Assembly: GCA_027533105.1 (NCBI GenBank)
Contig: JAPZTW010000002.1
Span: 62,001 to 126,000, forward strand
Length of the DNA stretch: 64,000 nt
From: Sphingomonadaceae bacterium
Lineage (GTDB): Bacteria; Pseudomonadota; Alphaproteobacteria; Sphingomonadales; Sphingomonadaceae
Direction: 5' to 3'
A program made the position numbers and the translations under genes. Under the pieces are notes generated by a model. That model did no database searches, was not told the origin of the DNA, and worked only from the letters and a program-made list of their open reading frames with translations. The stretch's first letter is position 1. The number at the start of each line of letters is the position of its first letter. Shown here piece by piece: positions 54,778 through 63,910 of this stretch.

Positions 54778-56717
54778 CGCTCCCGCCTCGATCGGCGCCA
54801 GGCGATCTTGTCACGCGCGACGATCCGCCGCACGTCGCTTTGCACGCGGCCCAGCAGGGCCAGGAGGCCACCCAGCGCGATCAGCAGCCCACCATACCAG
54901 ATCATCGGCACGAAGGGCTTCCACCACAGCCGCAGCTGCCAGCGCCCGCCCTGCGATTCCTCGCCCAGCACGGCATAGAGCTGGCCGTTCCAGCGGGTCT
55001 TTAGCGCGGCCTCGCTCGTCTCGGTCGGCGGCGACCAGAACGAGCGCGCAGCGGGATGCAGTTCAATGACCCGCCCGCCCGCATAGCTGGCGGCCAGATC
55101 GGCGCGCAACGCGGTCCAGTTCGGCCCAGCGACCGGTTCGATCCGTTGAAGCTTGATCGTCCAGGGGCCCACTTCCGTCACCTCGCCCTCACGCAGGGCG
55201 ACCAGCCGTTCCTTGGTAAAGGCGGAATCGCTCGCCATGCCGAGCAGCGCGACCGCCACCCCGAAGTGGGCCACGACCATGCCCCACAGCGGCAACTTCA
55301 CCTGGCTCAGCTTGCGCCCCTTCAGCGGCAGGAAGCTGGTCACCGCCAGCATCACGGCCAGGGCCAGGCCCAGCGCGGGCAGCACGCCCATGGCCTGGCT
55401 GGCAGCCCAGACCAGCGCGCCGATGAACAGCAGCACCGGCAGCACCAGCTGCAGCCTGATCCGGTTCAGGCTGTCGCGCCGCCAGCGCAGCAGCGGGCCG
55501 ACCGCCAGCACCAGCAACATCGGCACGGCAAAGATCGCGCTGACCGGGTTGAAATAGGGCGGACCGACCGAAACCTTCGCCCCCAGCGCCTCGGCCAGCA
55601 GCGGATAGAGCGTGCCGACCAGCACGATCCCCAGGATCGCGCTGAGCATCACGTTGTTGAACACCAGCGCGCCCTCGCGGCTGGTTACGGCAAAACGCTC
55701 ACCTTCGGTCACGCTCGAGGCGCGCAGGCCGAACAGCAGCAGCGCGCCGCCAATGTAAAGCACCAGCAGCCCCAGGATGAAGCTGCCGCGCTGCGGATCG
55801 ACCGCGAAAGCATGGACCGAGGTGAGGATGCCGGAGCGCACGAGGAAGGTGCCGACCATCGACATCGAGAAGGCGACCACGCCCAGCATCACCGTCCAGG
55901 TCCGCAGCGCGTTGCGCGAGGCAAGGACCGAGACCGAATGGAGCAGCGCCGTCGCCGCCAGCCAGGGCATCAGGCTGGCGTTCTCGACCGGGTCCCAGAA
56001 CCACCAGCCGCCCCAGCCCAGCTCGTAATAGGCCCAGTAGGAGCCCGCGACGATGCCGATGGTCAGGAAGATCCACGAACCCAGCACCCAGGGCCGCATG
56101 GCGCGGGCAAAGGCCGGACCGACTTCACGGGTGATCAGCGCGCCAATCGCGAAGCTGAACGCCACCGACAGCCCGACATAGCCGATATAAAGCGTCGGCG
56201 GATGGAACGCGAGGCCGGGGTCCTGCAACAGCGGGTTAAGTCCCGCCCCCTCGATTGCCGCCGGATTGAGCCGGGTAAAGGGGTTGGAGGAAGCCAGCAG
56301 GAAGGCATAGAAGCCCAGGCTGACAAAAGCCTGGCCCGCCAGCGTTGCCAGCATGGTCGGCTCGGGCAAGCGCCGCTCGATCAGGGCAACCAGGCTGCCC
56401 GACAGGCCCATCACCATGGCCCAGAGCAGCATCGAGCCTTCGTGGTTACCCCAGGTGCCGGTCAGCTTGTAAAGCAGCGGCTTGGCCGAATGGGAGTTCT
56501 TGGCGACGAGCTCGACCGACAGGTCGGTCTGCCAGAACAGCACCACCAGCGCGACGAACGAGACCAGCGCGAGCACGCCCTGCGCAACGGCGACCGGCCG
56601 GACGATGCCCGCCAGGGCCACGCCCCGCTGGGTAAGGGCAAGCGCACCCGCGATCAGCTGCAAGCCAGCCAGCGCCGCCGCCAGCCAGAGGGCGGCCAGG
56701 CCCAGTTCGGCGATCAC
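54774..56717 (-). CDS. ccmF: Cytochrome c heme lyase subunit CcmF
   Basis: A 647-aa polytopic membrane protein, close to family length. The WWD-type motif is GWGGWWFWDPVENASLMPWL. Other landmarks are WGNHEGSMLLWAMVMG, DPGLAFHPPTLYIGYVG and HFGVAVALLGMA. CcmF with CcmH/CcmI forms the heme ligation complex that attaches heme to apocytochrome c. It overlaps ccmE by 4 bp. Confidence 0.97.
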   Translation of the reverse strand: MIAELGLAALWLAAALAGLQLIAGALALTQRGVALAGIVRPVAVAQGVLALVSFVALVVLFWQTDLSVELVAKNSHSAKPLLYKLTGTWGNHEGSMLLWAMVMGLSGSLVALIERRLPEPTMLATLAGQAFVSLGFYAFLLASSNPFTRLNPAAIEGAGLNPLLQDPGLAFHPPTLYIGYVGLSVAFSFAIGALITREVGPAFARAMRPWVLGSWIFLTIGIVAGSYWAYYELGWGGWWFWDPVENASLMPWLAATALLHSVSVLASRNALRTWTVMLGVVAFSMSMVGTFLVRSGILTSVHAFAVDPQRGSFILGLLVLYIGGALLLFGLRASSVTEGERFAVTSREGALVFNNVMLSAILGIVLVGTLYPLLAEALGAKVSVGPPYFNPVSAIFAVPMLLVLAVGPLLRWRRDSLNRIRLQLVLPVLLFIGALVWAASQAMGVLPALGLALAVMLAVTSFLPLKGRKLSQVKLPLWGMVVAHFGVAVALLGMASDSAFTKERLVALREGEVTEVGPWTIKLQRIEPVAGPNWTALRADLAASYAGGRVIELHPAARSFWSPPTETSEAALKTRWNGQLYAVLGEESQGGRWQLRLWWKPFVPMIWYGGLLIALGGLLALLGRVQSDVRRIVARDKIAWRRSRRER

Positions 56718-57160
56718 GACGCACCCTCGATCATCTTGCGGGCTTCCTCGTTGGTCATGCCCTTCATTTCGCGCGGCACATAGTTCTCGTCATGCTTGGC
56801 GAGGATGTTATCGGCCACGAATTGACCATCGGCAGCGCGGCGCCCTTCGGCCACGGCCCCCGATCCTTCGACGAACAGGTCGGGCAGGATGCCGCGATAG
56901 GTTACCGGCACGCGCGCCTTGTCATCGTGGATCACGAAGCTGATGGTCACGCCATCGGCCGCAGTCTTGATCGACCCCTTCTCGACCATGCCGCCCAGTC
57001 GCACCGCACGGCCCTCTTCGGGCGGGTTCGCGGCATATTCGGCCGGGAGGTAGAAGAACGAGGCCTGGCTGCGTAGCGCCCAGGCGGCCAGCATGCCCGC
57101 GCCGATCAGCGCCGCGACCGCGATCAGCGCCAGGGTCAGCCGCTGGTGCTTCGCCTTCAT
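56714..57160 (-). CDS. ccmE: Heme chaperone CcmE
   Basis: A 148-aa protein with an N-terminal membrane anchor (LTLALIAVAALIGAGMLAAW) and a beta-barrel domain. The heme-binding residue is His123 of the HxxxY motif (ILAKHDENYVP, Y127). It carries heme covalently between CcmC and CcmF. It overlaps ccmD and ccmF by 4 bp each. Confidence 0.97.
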   Translation of the reverse strand: MKAKHQRLTLALIAVAALIGAGMLAAWALRSQASFFYLPAEYAANPPEEGRAVRLGGMVEKGSIKTAADGVTISFVIHDDKARVPVTYRGILPDLFVEGSGAVAEGRRAADGQFVADNILAKHDENYVPREMKGMTNEEARKMIEGAS

Positions 57161-57297
57161 CGGTGGCGGCTCCGCTCACGGCGGGCCTCGGCCCGCTTCA
57201 TCACCAGCCAGCTTTGCGCCACCAGCAACAGGGTGCCGCCGATGGCCAGCACATAGGAGGCCAGGATGAATGGCCAGTGGTCGAGACCTTCACGCAT
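57157..57297 (-). CDS. ccmD: Heme exporter protein CcmD
   Basis: A 46-aa single-span protein starting at ATG 57297: MREGLDHWPFILASYVLAI, a membrane helix, then a basic tail (VMKRAEARRERSRHR). This is the typical CcmD plan: short, with one TM and an Arg/Lys-rich cytoplasmic end. It stabilises the CcmC-CcmE interaction. It overlaps ccmC by 8 bp and ccmE by 4 bp. Confidence 0.9.
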   Translation of the reverse strand: MREGLDHWPFILASYVLAIGGTLLLVAQSWLVMKRAEARRERSRHR

Positions 57298-58072
57298 TGT
57301 CTTGCTCCGCAAAGTCCCGCTTCCCGAAATCGTCAAAGTCCTGCTCCATCGCCCGGCGGCGCAGCCGCGCCTCGGCCTGGGCATTGGCCAGGATCGCCCG
57401 CATCCGCGTCAGCACCACGCCGCCGAACAGCAGCGAAAAGCCGATTACCGCGGCCAGCAGGCCATAAAGGAATACCGGCGCCATCGCCGATTCGCCGACC
57501 GAAATGCTGGGCGGCTGGTGCAGCGAATTCCACCACAGCACCGAATAGTGGATGATCGGGATGTTGATCGCGCCAACCAGGCCAAAGATCGCCGGAATCC
57601 GGCTTTGCCCGCCCCCGCCATTGCCCGCGTCACGGTCAGCCGCCTCAGCCAGGGCCATATAGGCGAGGTAGAGGAACAGCAGCACCAGCATCGAGGTCAG
57701 CCGCCCGTCCCACACCCACCAGGTGCCCCAGGCCGGACGCCCCCACAGCGACCCGGTGGCCAGGCACAGGGCGGAAAACCAGGCCCCAGGCAGGGCAATC
57801 GCCCGCGCCGCGATGGCCGCCAGCGGATGGCGCCAGACCAGCTCGGTCAGGCTGGCAATCGCCAGGGCGCTCCAGCCCCCCATGCCCAGCCAGGCGGCGG
57901 GGACGTGGACGAACAGGATCTTGGCGGAATCACCCTGGAGCCGTTCGGCAGGCGCCGAGGTCAGCGCCCAGGCCAGCGTAAGGCCCGTCACAACCAGTCC
58001 GGCGATCAGTAGCAACGGCGTCAACCAGCGCGCAAGGCGCAGGAAACGGGCAGGATTGGCAAAGCCGTGCAT
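57290..58072 (-). CDS. ccmC: Heme exporter protein CcmC
   Basis: A 260-aa protein with six membrane helices and the tryptophan-rich heme motif SLWGRPAWGTWWVWDGRLTS. Conserved histidines are in FVHVPAAWLGM and PIIHYSVLWWNSLHQ. It loads heme onto CcmE. The C-terminal tail is charged (RRRAMEQDFDDFG). It is first of the ccm run; ccmA and ccmB do not lie upstream. A terminator separates it from the upstream dehydrogenase. Confidence 0.96.
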   Translation of the reverse strand: MHGFANPARFLRLARWLTPLLLIAGLVVTGLTLAWALTSAPAERLQGDSAKILFVHVPAAWLGMGGWSALAIASLTELVWRHPLAAIAARAIALPGAWFSALCLATGSLWGRPAWGTWWVWDGRLTSMLVLLFLYLAYMALAEAADRDAGNGGGGQSRIPAIFGLVGAINIPIIHYSVLWWNSLHQPPSISVGESAMAPVFLYGLLAAVIGFSLLFGGVVLTRMRAILANAQAEARLRRRAMEQDFDDFGKRDFAEQDNA

Positions 58073-58089
58073 GAGTGGCGAGAAGCCCG

Positions 58090-58119
58090 AAAAAAGGTCA
58101 GCACCCTTTGGCAGGGTGC
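58090..58119 (-). terminator. Rho-independent terminator after the dehydrogenase gene
   Basis: On the minus strand a perfect 7-bp stem GCACCCT / AGGGTGC (plus-strand arms 58101-58107 and 58113-58119, loop 58108-58112) is followed, after five bases, by six T residues (A run 58090-58095). It lies between the dehydrogenase stop and the ccmC start and separates the two units. Confidence 0.8.
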
Positions 58120-58137
58120 GGGGATTCGGGCAAGTGA

Positions 58138-59202
58138 CTAACGCCCGATCAGGCGCTGTGCCATGGCATCGGCGACCTGGTCGGCAGGGCGACCGCTGGA
58201 CTTGCTTTCATCCCAGATCGCGGTGAGGCGGCCGGGTATTTCCGCAAGTCGGCGATGCACTTCATCGAGCGAGCCGGGCTGGCCATGCTCGCGCGCCAGG
58301 TATTCCAGCGCCACGGCGATGATGCCGCCGGCGTTGATCACATAGTCCGGCGCATAGAGGATGCCGCGCGCGGCCAGCACCTGGCCATGTTCGGCGCGGG
58401 CCAGCTGGTTGTTGGCCCCGCCCGCCACGATCGGCGCCTGCAAGCGGGCGATCCCGGCATCGTCAAGAATCGCACCAAGAGCATTAGGACTGAACACGTC
58501 GCAGCCCATGTCCATGATGCAGTCGGCGGACACGGCTTCCGCGCCCAGTTCGGCGGCAAGGCTGGCGGCGCGTTCGGCGTTGACGTCCGCCAGGGTCAGT
58601 TTCGCGCCATCGGCAGCGAGCAGGCGGGCCACGCCGCCGCCGACACTGCCGGTGCCCTGGATCGCCACGTGAATCCCGGCCATGTCATCCTTGCCGAGAC
58701 GATAGGCCACCGCCGCCTTGATCCCATAGTAGATCCCGCGCGCGGTAAACGGCCCCGGATCGCCCCCGGCCTGGCTGGCATCCTTGGCCGGGAGGCCCGT
58801 GACGTGGCGGGTGCGGGCGGCGATGGCAACCATGTCGGCCTCGCTCATCCCCACATCTTCCGCAGTGACATAGCGGCCGCCCATGGCGTCGATCGCGGCA
58901 CCAAAGGCGGCGAGCATTTCAGGGGTCTTGGTTCCGGCCGGATCGGCCAGGACCACCGCCTTGCCCCCGCCCATCGGCAAGCCGGCCATGGCGTTCTTGT
59001 AGCTCATCCCGCGCGACAGGCGCAGCGCATCGCGCATGGCGATGGCCGGGTCGCCATAGTGCCAGAACCGCGTGCCGCCCGCGCCGGGCCCCAGGTGGGT
59101 GGAATGCAGCGCGATGATCGCGGTCAGCCCGCTGGCGCGATCGCGCACCACCTGGACCAGTTCGTGATCGTCGAAATCGGGCTCTTCCCAGATCGCGGGC
59201 AT
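58138..59202 (-). CDS. Glu/Leu/Phe/Val-type amino-acid dehydrogenase
   Basis: A 354-aa protein. The N-terminal domain holds GPGAGGTRFW and the catalytic lysine in AGLPMGGGKAVVLAD. The C-terminal Rossmann domain has HVAIQGTGSVGGGVARLLA, then VINAGGIIAVALEYL. It oxidatively deaminates a branched-chain or aromatic amino acid with NAD; length and motifs are closest to leucine/valine/phenylalanine dehydrogenases rather than glutamate. ATG 59202 has GGGAGGAAG upstream. An upstream extension would run through the tRNA-His gene and is rejected. Confidence 0.9.
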   Translation of the reverse strand: MPAIWEEPDFDDHELVQVVRDRASGLTAIIALHSTHLGPGAGGTRFWHYGDPAIAMRDALRLSRGMSYKNAMAGLPMGGGKAVVLADPAGTKTPEMLAAFGAAIDAMGGRYVTAEDVGMSEADMVAIAARTRHVTGLPAKDASQAGGDPGPFTARGIYYGIKAAVAYRLGKDDMAGIHVAIQGTGSVGGGVARLLAADGAKLTLADVNAERAASLAAELGAEAVSADCIMDMGCDVFSPNALGAILDDAGIARLQAPIVAGGANNQLARAEHGQVLAARGILYAPDYVINAGGIIAVALEYLAREHGQPGSLDEVHRRLAEIPGRLTAIWDESKSSGRPADQVADAMAQRLIGR

Positions 59203-59245
59203 CGTGCGCTTCCTCCCGCCGGGGGGCATGTGAGGAAGGGGAGAA

Positions 59246-59323
59246 TGGGGCGATCGATGGGGTTCGAACCCACGACCTCCGGTACCACAAACCGGCGCTC
59301 TAACCAACTGAGCTACGATCGCC
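59246..59323 (-). tRNA. tRNA-His (anticodon GUG)
   Basis: Minus-strand cloverleaf with the extra G-1 expected for histidine tRNA (59323) facing discriminator C. The acceptor arms are GCGATCG and CGATCGC, CCA is encoded at 59248-59246, the anticodon loop is TTGTGGT (GTG) and the T-loop is GTTCGAACC. It lies 43 bp upstream of the dehydrogenase gene. Confidence 0.95.
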
Positions 59324-59460
59324 ATATCTCCCGGCGCCCGCCGGACTGCGCGCTGTTAGGCAGCGCCCGCCCGCCTCGCAAGCAGCGATTGGGAGAGGCG
59401 CGCGCTCTTGCACAGGACCGCGCAAATGGGAAGCGAAAAATCGTCCGGCCTAGCGGGCCG

Positions 59461-59475
59461 CGTAATTAAATTACG
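59461..59475. promoter_or_regulatory. AT-rich palindrome upstream of tRNA-His
   Basis: CGTAATT-A-AATTACG is a perfect 7-bp inverted repeat around one base, in an otherwise GC-rich 254-bp gap (59324-59577) that holds no gene. It lies 138 bp upstream of the tRNA-His 5' end and 53 bp beyond the rpmE terminator. It could be a protein-binding site. Confidence 0.3.
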
Positions 59476-59527
59476 TGCCGCTGCAATCCTGCCGGTCGCG
59501 AATCGCACCCGCTCCGCCGCAACGCAA

Positions 59528-59551
59528 AAGGGCGACCAAGCGGCCGCCCTT
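59528..59551 (-). terminator. Terminator after rpmE
   Basis: Arms AAGGGCG (59528-59534) and CGCCCTT (59545-59551) with a 10-nt loop. On the minus strand the stem ends in TTTT (A run 59526-59529). It lies 27 bp after the rpmE stop. Confidence 0.7.
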
Positions 59552-59577
59552 CGCGTAGTCCCGATCGGGAAACGGGA

Positions 59578-59808
59578 TCAGCCCTTCTTGAGGGTAAGCC
59601 CGCCGAAACGCTTGTTGAACTGGGCAACGCGGCCGCCCTGATCCATCAGGCGCTGGCTGCCACCGGTCCAGGCCGGGTGCGAGGTGGGATCGATTTCGAG
59701 CACCAGCGTGTCGCCTTCCTTGCCCCAGGTGGAGCGGGTTTCGAACACGGTGCCATCGGTCATCTGCACCTTGATCATGTGATAATCGGGATGGATATCG
59801 GCCTTCAT
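59578..59808 (-). CDS. rpmE: 50S ribosomal protein L31 (zinc-free type)
   Basis: A 76-aa protein with the L31 pattern [53 protein letters not shown] and FNKRFGG. The four zinc-binding cysteines of the C+ form are absent (no Cys at all), so it is the C- type that does not need zinc. The start is ATG 59808, which gives the expected length. It lies between fabZ upstream and the terminator. Confidence 0.95.
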   Translation of the reverse strand: MKADIHPDYHMIKVQMTDGTVFETRSTWGKEGDTLVLEIDPTSHPAWTGGSQRLMDQGGRVAQFNKRFGGLTLKKG

Positions 59809-59886
59809 CGTTCGGTCTTTCGCTGTGGCCGGTTCCGACCGGCCTGGAAAAGGAAGCGCGGCGCATAGCGGCGGCCGCACAGGAAA

Positions 59887-60375
59887 TCAACCCTGCGGCG
59901 GATCGGCGACCATGGCGGTGAACTGCACGTCGCAGGTCACCTTGCCGTCGATCGAGGCCTTGCCCCAGAACTTGCAGACCCGCGCCCGCTTCTGGACAAA
60001 GCCGACTTCGAGATCGAGCAGGACGCCGGGTTCCACGGGAGCGCGGAACTTGGCCTCGTCGATCGACATGAAGTAGACCAGTTTGCCCGACCCGGCGAGC
60101 TCAAGCGTTTCGATCGCCAGGATCGCCGCAGTCTGGGCGAGCGCCTCGATCTGCAGCACGCCCGGCATGATCGGCCGACCGGGGAAGTGCCCCTGGAAGA
60201 ACTGCTCGTTGAAGGTCACCGCCTTCACCGCATGGATCCGCTCGCCGATTTCCAGCGACTTGACCCGATCGACCAGCAGCAACGGGTACCGGTGCGGCAG
60301 GGCGTTGAGGATCGCGCGGATGTCATAGACGGGCGCGGCGTTGGCCGCACCCGTCGTTTCGGTAGTGTCGCTCAT
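59887..60375 (-). CDS. fabZ: 3-hydroxyacyl-ACP dehydratase FabZ
   Basis: A 162-aa hot-dog fold enzyme of fatty-acid elongation. The catalytic His63 and Glu77 are in [24 protein letters not shown] sequence (61-80). [13 protein letters not shown] is the family start motif. The N-terminal 16 residues are a variable extension. It acts in the cytoplasm. The order bamA-ompH-fabZ on one strand, with spacing of 23 bp here, is typical of proteobacterial envelope operons; lpxD and lpxA are not between them. Confidence 0.96.
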   Translation of the reverse strand: MSDTTETTGAANAAPVYDIRAILNALPHRYPLLLVDRVKSLEIGERIHAVKAVTFNEQFFQGHFPGRPIMPGVLQIEALAQTAAILAIETLELAGSGKLVYFMSIDEAKFRAPVEPGVLLDLEVGFVQKRARVCKFWGKASIDGKVTCDVQFTAMVADPPQG

Positions 60376-60398
60376 CGTTGCCCCCCGCTCCGATGCGC

Positions 60399-61181
60399 TT
60401 AGCGGCCTTCGGGCTGCGGGCCGGCCGGGGTGGTCGGACGCGGCGCAGGCGCGGCACCGGCAGCAGCCGGCGGGGTGCCAGCGGCGGCGGCCTGCTGGGC
60501 CGCCTGCTGGGCGCGGGCTTCACGGATCTCGCGCGGTTCCCAACCCTGCGGCGGAACGAGCTGAGCGGTCGGGATCAGGGTATTGAGTTCGGTCACGATA
60601 TCGTCGGTCAGGTCATAGGCATTGGCGCGGGCCACGACGGCACCGGGCTGCAGCACCAGCGAGACGCGGGCCTTGGCCATTGCCTGCTGCACGGCCTGGT
60701 CGATCTTTTCCTCGATCTGTTCGTTCACAAAGGCTTCGGACAGGGCGATCGGCAGCAGCTGCTGCTGGATTTCCTGCTTGCCCTTTTCCTGCAGCTCCTG
60801 GATCGTCCGGGCCTGCTGCTGCAGCGCCTGCTGGCCTGCCGGGGTGTTGGCCGTGGCAGCGCCGCGCGCCGCGGTGAAACGGTCAATCATCGGCTTCAGC
60901 TGGGCTTCCAGCGCGTTGCTGCGGGCCTGGGCGCTGTCATAGTTGCTCTTGTAGGTGACCGGGCGCTGCTGCTGGGCCACGCGGAAAGCATCGGTGTTGA
61001 CGATGGCGGCCTGCAGATTGGCCACGGCAATGCCCTGGACGATCGGGGCACCGGTCGACGCGGTCGGCGCGGGAGCCGGGGCGGCGTCCTTGTCCTTGTT
61101 CCTCTGGGCCGCGGCCGGATTGGCCGAGAGAGCGGCAAGCGAAATGGCGGCGACCAGCGCCGAAGTGCGAAGCAGTTTCAT
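60399..61181 (-). CDS. skp: OmpH/Skp-family periplasmic chaperone
   Basis: A 260-aa protein. The signal peptide is [26 protein letters not shown], and the start of the OmpH domain is [20 protein letters not shown]. Long coiled-coil helices (SALEAQ-type, [21 protein letters not shown]) form the tentacles, and a Pro/Ala-rich tail (about 220-260) is longer than in E. coli Skp (161 aa). It holds unfolded outer-membrane proteins for BamA, whose gene overlaps its start (TGATG). Confidence 0.88.
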   Translation of the reverse strand: MKLLRTSALVAAISLAALSANPAAAQRNKDKDAAPAPAPTASTGAPIVQGIAVANLQAAIVNTDAFRVAQQQRPVTYKSNYDSAQARSNALEAQLKPMIDRFTAARGAATANTPAGQQALQQQARTIQELQEKGKQEIQQQLLPIALSEAFVNEQIEEKIDQAVQQAMAKARVSLVLQPGAVVARANAYDLTDDIVTELNTLIPTAQLVPPQGWEPREIREARAQQAAQQAAAAGTPPAAAGAAPAPRPTTPAGPQPEGR

Positions 61182-63910
61182 CAGAATTGGGTTCCCACGT
61201 TGAAAGTGAAGCTCTTGGTGTCGTCGCCGGGGCGCTTGAGCAGCACCTTGGCAAAGTCGATGCGGAACGGACCGAACGGCGAGTTCCAGTTCACGCCGAT
61301 GCCGACCGAGACGCGCGGACGCGCCGAATTGCCGACAAAGATTTCCTGGAACGGCCCCACATTGCTGCCCAACGCGGTGTTGTTGGGCGACGTGAGGCAC
61401 GCGGCCGGCGCCGGGTTGACCGGGTTGGTGACCTGCGAGGTCTTGGTTGCCTGGCAGCTCGAATTGACCTCGTCGATCTGCAGGAACAAGGCCTCCCCGG
61501 CGGCATTGCGGGTCGGGATGAAGATGCCGTTCGGGAACGGGCTCGATTGCAGCAGCGGCGTCTTCACGCCCCAGACCGCGCCGGCATCGAGGAAGATCGA
61601 AGGCCGCAGGCCCAGCTCGCGCGCGCCCGAACCCAGCGGGATTTCGAGCTCGATGTGACCGAGGTAGTAGTACTTGCCGCCCAGCGCGTCATCGATCACC
61701 GAATTGCGGTCGGTAATGACCTTGGGGTTGCCGTTGCCGTCGTCGACAATCGGCTGGCGGATCACGCGCGGACCAACGCCGCGGATGTCGAACCCGCGCA
61801 TTTCCGGTTCACCGAGGTAGAAGCGATCGGTCAGGCGGACCGGATCGACGCCAGCCCCGCGGTTTTCGAACGACTTGATCAGGCCGCCCTCACCCCGGAC
61901 CGAGAAGATCCAGCCCTTGCCCACCGGCCAGTACTGCGCGGCATTGGCCCGCAGGCGGCCATACTTGACCGAACCGCCCAGCCCGGCGAATTCCGCCGTG
62001 ACCGAGACAGCGCGCCCACGCGAGGGGCGTACCCGGCTGTCGAGCGAATCGTAGATCAGCGAAAGGCCTAGGATCGACGAGGTGCGCTTGCCGATCGCTT
62101 CGCACAGGTAACGGCCGGCCAGCAGCGAATCGCATTCCTGCACGCCCGGATTGACCCGGTCTGTGAAGAACTGCGTCCGGTCGAGCGTCACGTCGTCGAT
62201 GTTGAAGGTGTAGCTGCCCACCGCCGAGATATATTCGGTCAGCGGGATGCCCGCGCGGACCTGGAAGCCGGTGGTGGCCTGCTTGTAGGTCGTATTGCGA
62301 TCGTTGTTCAGGTAATTGAAGCTGTTGTAATCGCGCCGGTAGAGGTTGAAGCCCAGCGAGATGTTGCGATCAAACAGGTAGGGTTCGGTGAAGCTGACTT
62401 CGGCGCTCTTCGAGTAGTTCGAATAGCTGAGCGAGAGCCCGATGGTCTGGCCGCGCCCGCGGAAGTTGCGCTGCTGGATCGACCCCTGGAAAATCAGCTT
62501 TTCAAGGCTGGAATAGCCGGCCGAAAGCTGGAGTTCGCCGGTCGGTTTTTCCTCGACATTGGCCTCCAGCACGATCCGGTCGGGCGCCGAGCCGGGCTTC
62601 TGCTCGATCTCGAACTTTTCCTGGAAATAGCCCAGCGAGTTGATGCGGCTGGTCGATCGCTTGACCTGGAGCGAGTTGAACGCATCGCCTTCGGCCAGAC
62701 GGAACTCGCGGCGCACCACCTTGTCCTGGGTCAGGGTGTTGCCGTTGACATCGATCCGCTCGACGTAGACGCGCGGCGCCTCGGCGATCTGGAACGTGAT
62801 GCCCATCGTCAGATCGTCCTTGTTACGATCATAGCTGGGACGGACATCGGCAAAGGCATAGCCAAAGGCGCCGGCGGTTTCGTTGAGCTTCTCGATGGTG
62901 TCTTCCACCATCTTCGCGTCGTACCAGTCGCCCTTCTTCATCGGCAGCTGGCTGGCCAGCCGGTCGCTGTCGAAATCGCGCAGCTGGCTGTCGACCTTCA
63001 CTTCGCCGAACTTGTAGCGCTGCCCTTCCTCGACCACGTAGGTCAGGATGAAGTCCTTCTTGTCCGGCGTCAGTTCGGCCACGGCCGAAACGATCCGGAA
63101 ATCGGCATAGCCCTTGGTCAGGTAGAACTGGCGCAGCTTCTGCTGGTCGAAGGCCATCCGGTCGGGGTCATAGCTGGTCCCGGAGCTGAAAATCTTGGTC
63201 AGCCCGGTTTCCTTGGTGACCATCTCGTCCTTCAGATCGCCATCGTCGAACTGTTCGTTGCCGATGATGTTGATCTTGCGGACCTTGGACTTCGGGCCTT
63301 CCTGGATTTCGAAGACGATGTCGACGCGGTTCTGGTCGAGCAGCACCATCTTGGGCTCGACCTCGGCGGCGAAGCGGCCCTGGCGCTTGTAGAGCTCGAT
63401 AATGCGGGCCACGTCGGCGCGGACCTTGGAGCGGGTGAAGATCTGGCGCGGGGCCAGCTTGATTTCGGGGAGGATCTTGTCCTCCTTCAGCCGCTTGTTC
63501 CCTTCCAGGATGATGCGGTTGATGACCGGGTTTTCCTTCACCTCGATGGTAACGTTGCCGCCTTCGTTGCGGACCTTGACGTCGGAGAACAGTTCGGTCG
63601 CGAACAGGTCCTTCAGCGCCTGGTCGGCGGCCTGCTGGGTATAGGGCTGGCCGATCCGCAGCTTGATGTACGAGCGGATCGTGTCGGGCTCGAGCCGCTG
63701 CGATCCCAGCACGGTGATCGACTGGATGGGGGCTTCCGCGGGCGCAGCCACGGCGGGCGCAGCGGGCGCGGGCGTGGCGGCAGCCTGGGCCAAGGCGGCC
63801 TGGGGCAACCCGGCCAGTATCGTGGTCCCCATCAGCGCTGCAGTAATCCGGAGCGTCGAGTGGCGATCCTTGGCAATTCGGTTCTTCGGCACGGCTGTTC
63901 CCGTCATCAT
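61181..63910 (-). CDS. bamA: Outer-membrane protein assembly factor BamA
   Basis: A 909-aa protein from ATG 63910 (a second ATG follows directly). A long signal region ends GLPQAALAQ (about residue 42), then an Ala/Pro linker. Five POTRA domains begin at IQSITVLGSQRLEPDTI and include ITIEVKENPVINRIILEGNKRL and RVYVERIDVNGNTLTQDKVV. The 16-strand barrel has the lid-lock motif region MRGFDIRGVGPR and the terminal strand SFTFNVGTQF with C-terminal Phe. It inserts beta-barrel proteins into the outer membrane. The frame extends to 63958 without a better start. The upstream neighbour is outside the window. Confidence 0.96.
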   Translation of the reverse strand: MMTGTAVPKNRIAKDRHSTLRITAALMGTTILAGLPQAALAQAAATPAPAAPAVAAPAEAPIQSITVLGSQRLEPDTIRSYIKLRIGQPYTQQAADQALKDLFATELFSDVKVRNEGGNVTIEVKENPVINRIILEGNKRLKEDKILPEIKLAPRQIFTRSKVRADVARIIELYKRQGRFAAEVEPKMVLLDQNRVDIVFEIQEGPKSKVRKINIIGNEQFDDGDLKDEMVTKETGLTKIFSSGTSYDPDRMAFDQQKLRQFYLTKGYADFRIVSAVAELTPDKKDFILTYVVEEGQRYKFGEVKVDSQLRDFDSDRLASQLPMKKGDWYDAKMVEDTIEKLNETAGAFGYAFADVRPSYDRNKDDLTMGITFQIAEAPRVYVERIDVNGNTLTQDKVVRREFRLAEGDAFNSLQVKRSTSRINSLGYFQEKFEIEQKPGSAPDRIVLEANVEEKPTGELQLSAGYSSLEKLIFQGSIQQRNFRGRGQTIGLSLSYSNYSKSAEVSFTEPYLFDRNISLGFNLYRRDYNSFNYLNNDRNTTYKQATTGFQVRAGIPLTEYISAVGSYTFNIDDVTLDRTQFFTDRVNPGVQECDSLLAGRYLCEAIGKRTSSILGLSLIYDSLDSRVRPSRGRAVSVTAEFAGLGGSVKYGRLRANAAQYWPVGKGWIFSVRGEGGLIKSFENRGAGVDPVRLTDRFYLGEPEMRGFDIRGVGPRVIRQPIVDDGNGNPKVITDRNSVIDDALGGKYYYLGHIELEIPLGSGARELGLRPSIFLDAGAVWGVKTPLLQSSPFPNGIFIPTRNAAGEALFLQIDEVNSSCQATKTSQVTNPVNPAPAACLTSPNNTALGSNVGPFQEIFVGNSARPRVSVGIGVNWNSPFGPFRIDFAKVLLKRPGDDTKSFTFNVGTQF

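Noticed and set aside
55056..56783. 575-codon open frame on the plus strand across ccmF
   Set aside because: Same reason: low-complexity antisense of a strongly recognised membrane protein.
59203..59325. N-terminal extension of the amino-acid dehydrogenase
   Set aside because: It would be translated from the tRNA-His gene; ATG 59202 has a strong ribosome-binding site and fits the family N-terminus.
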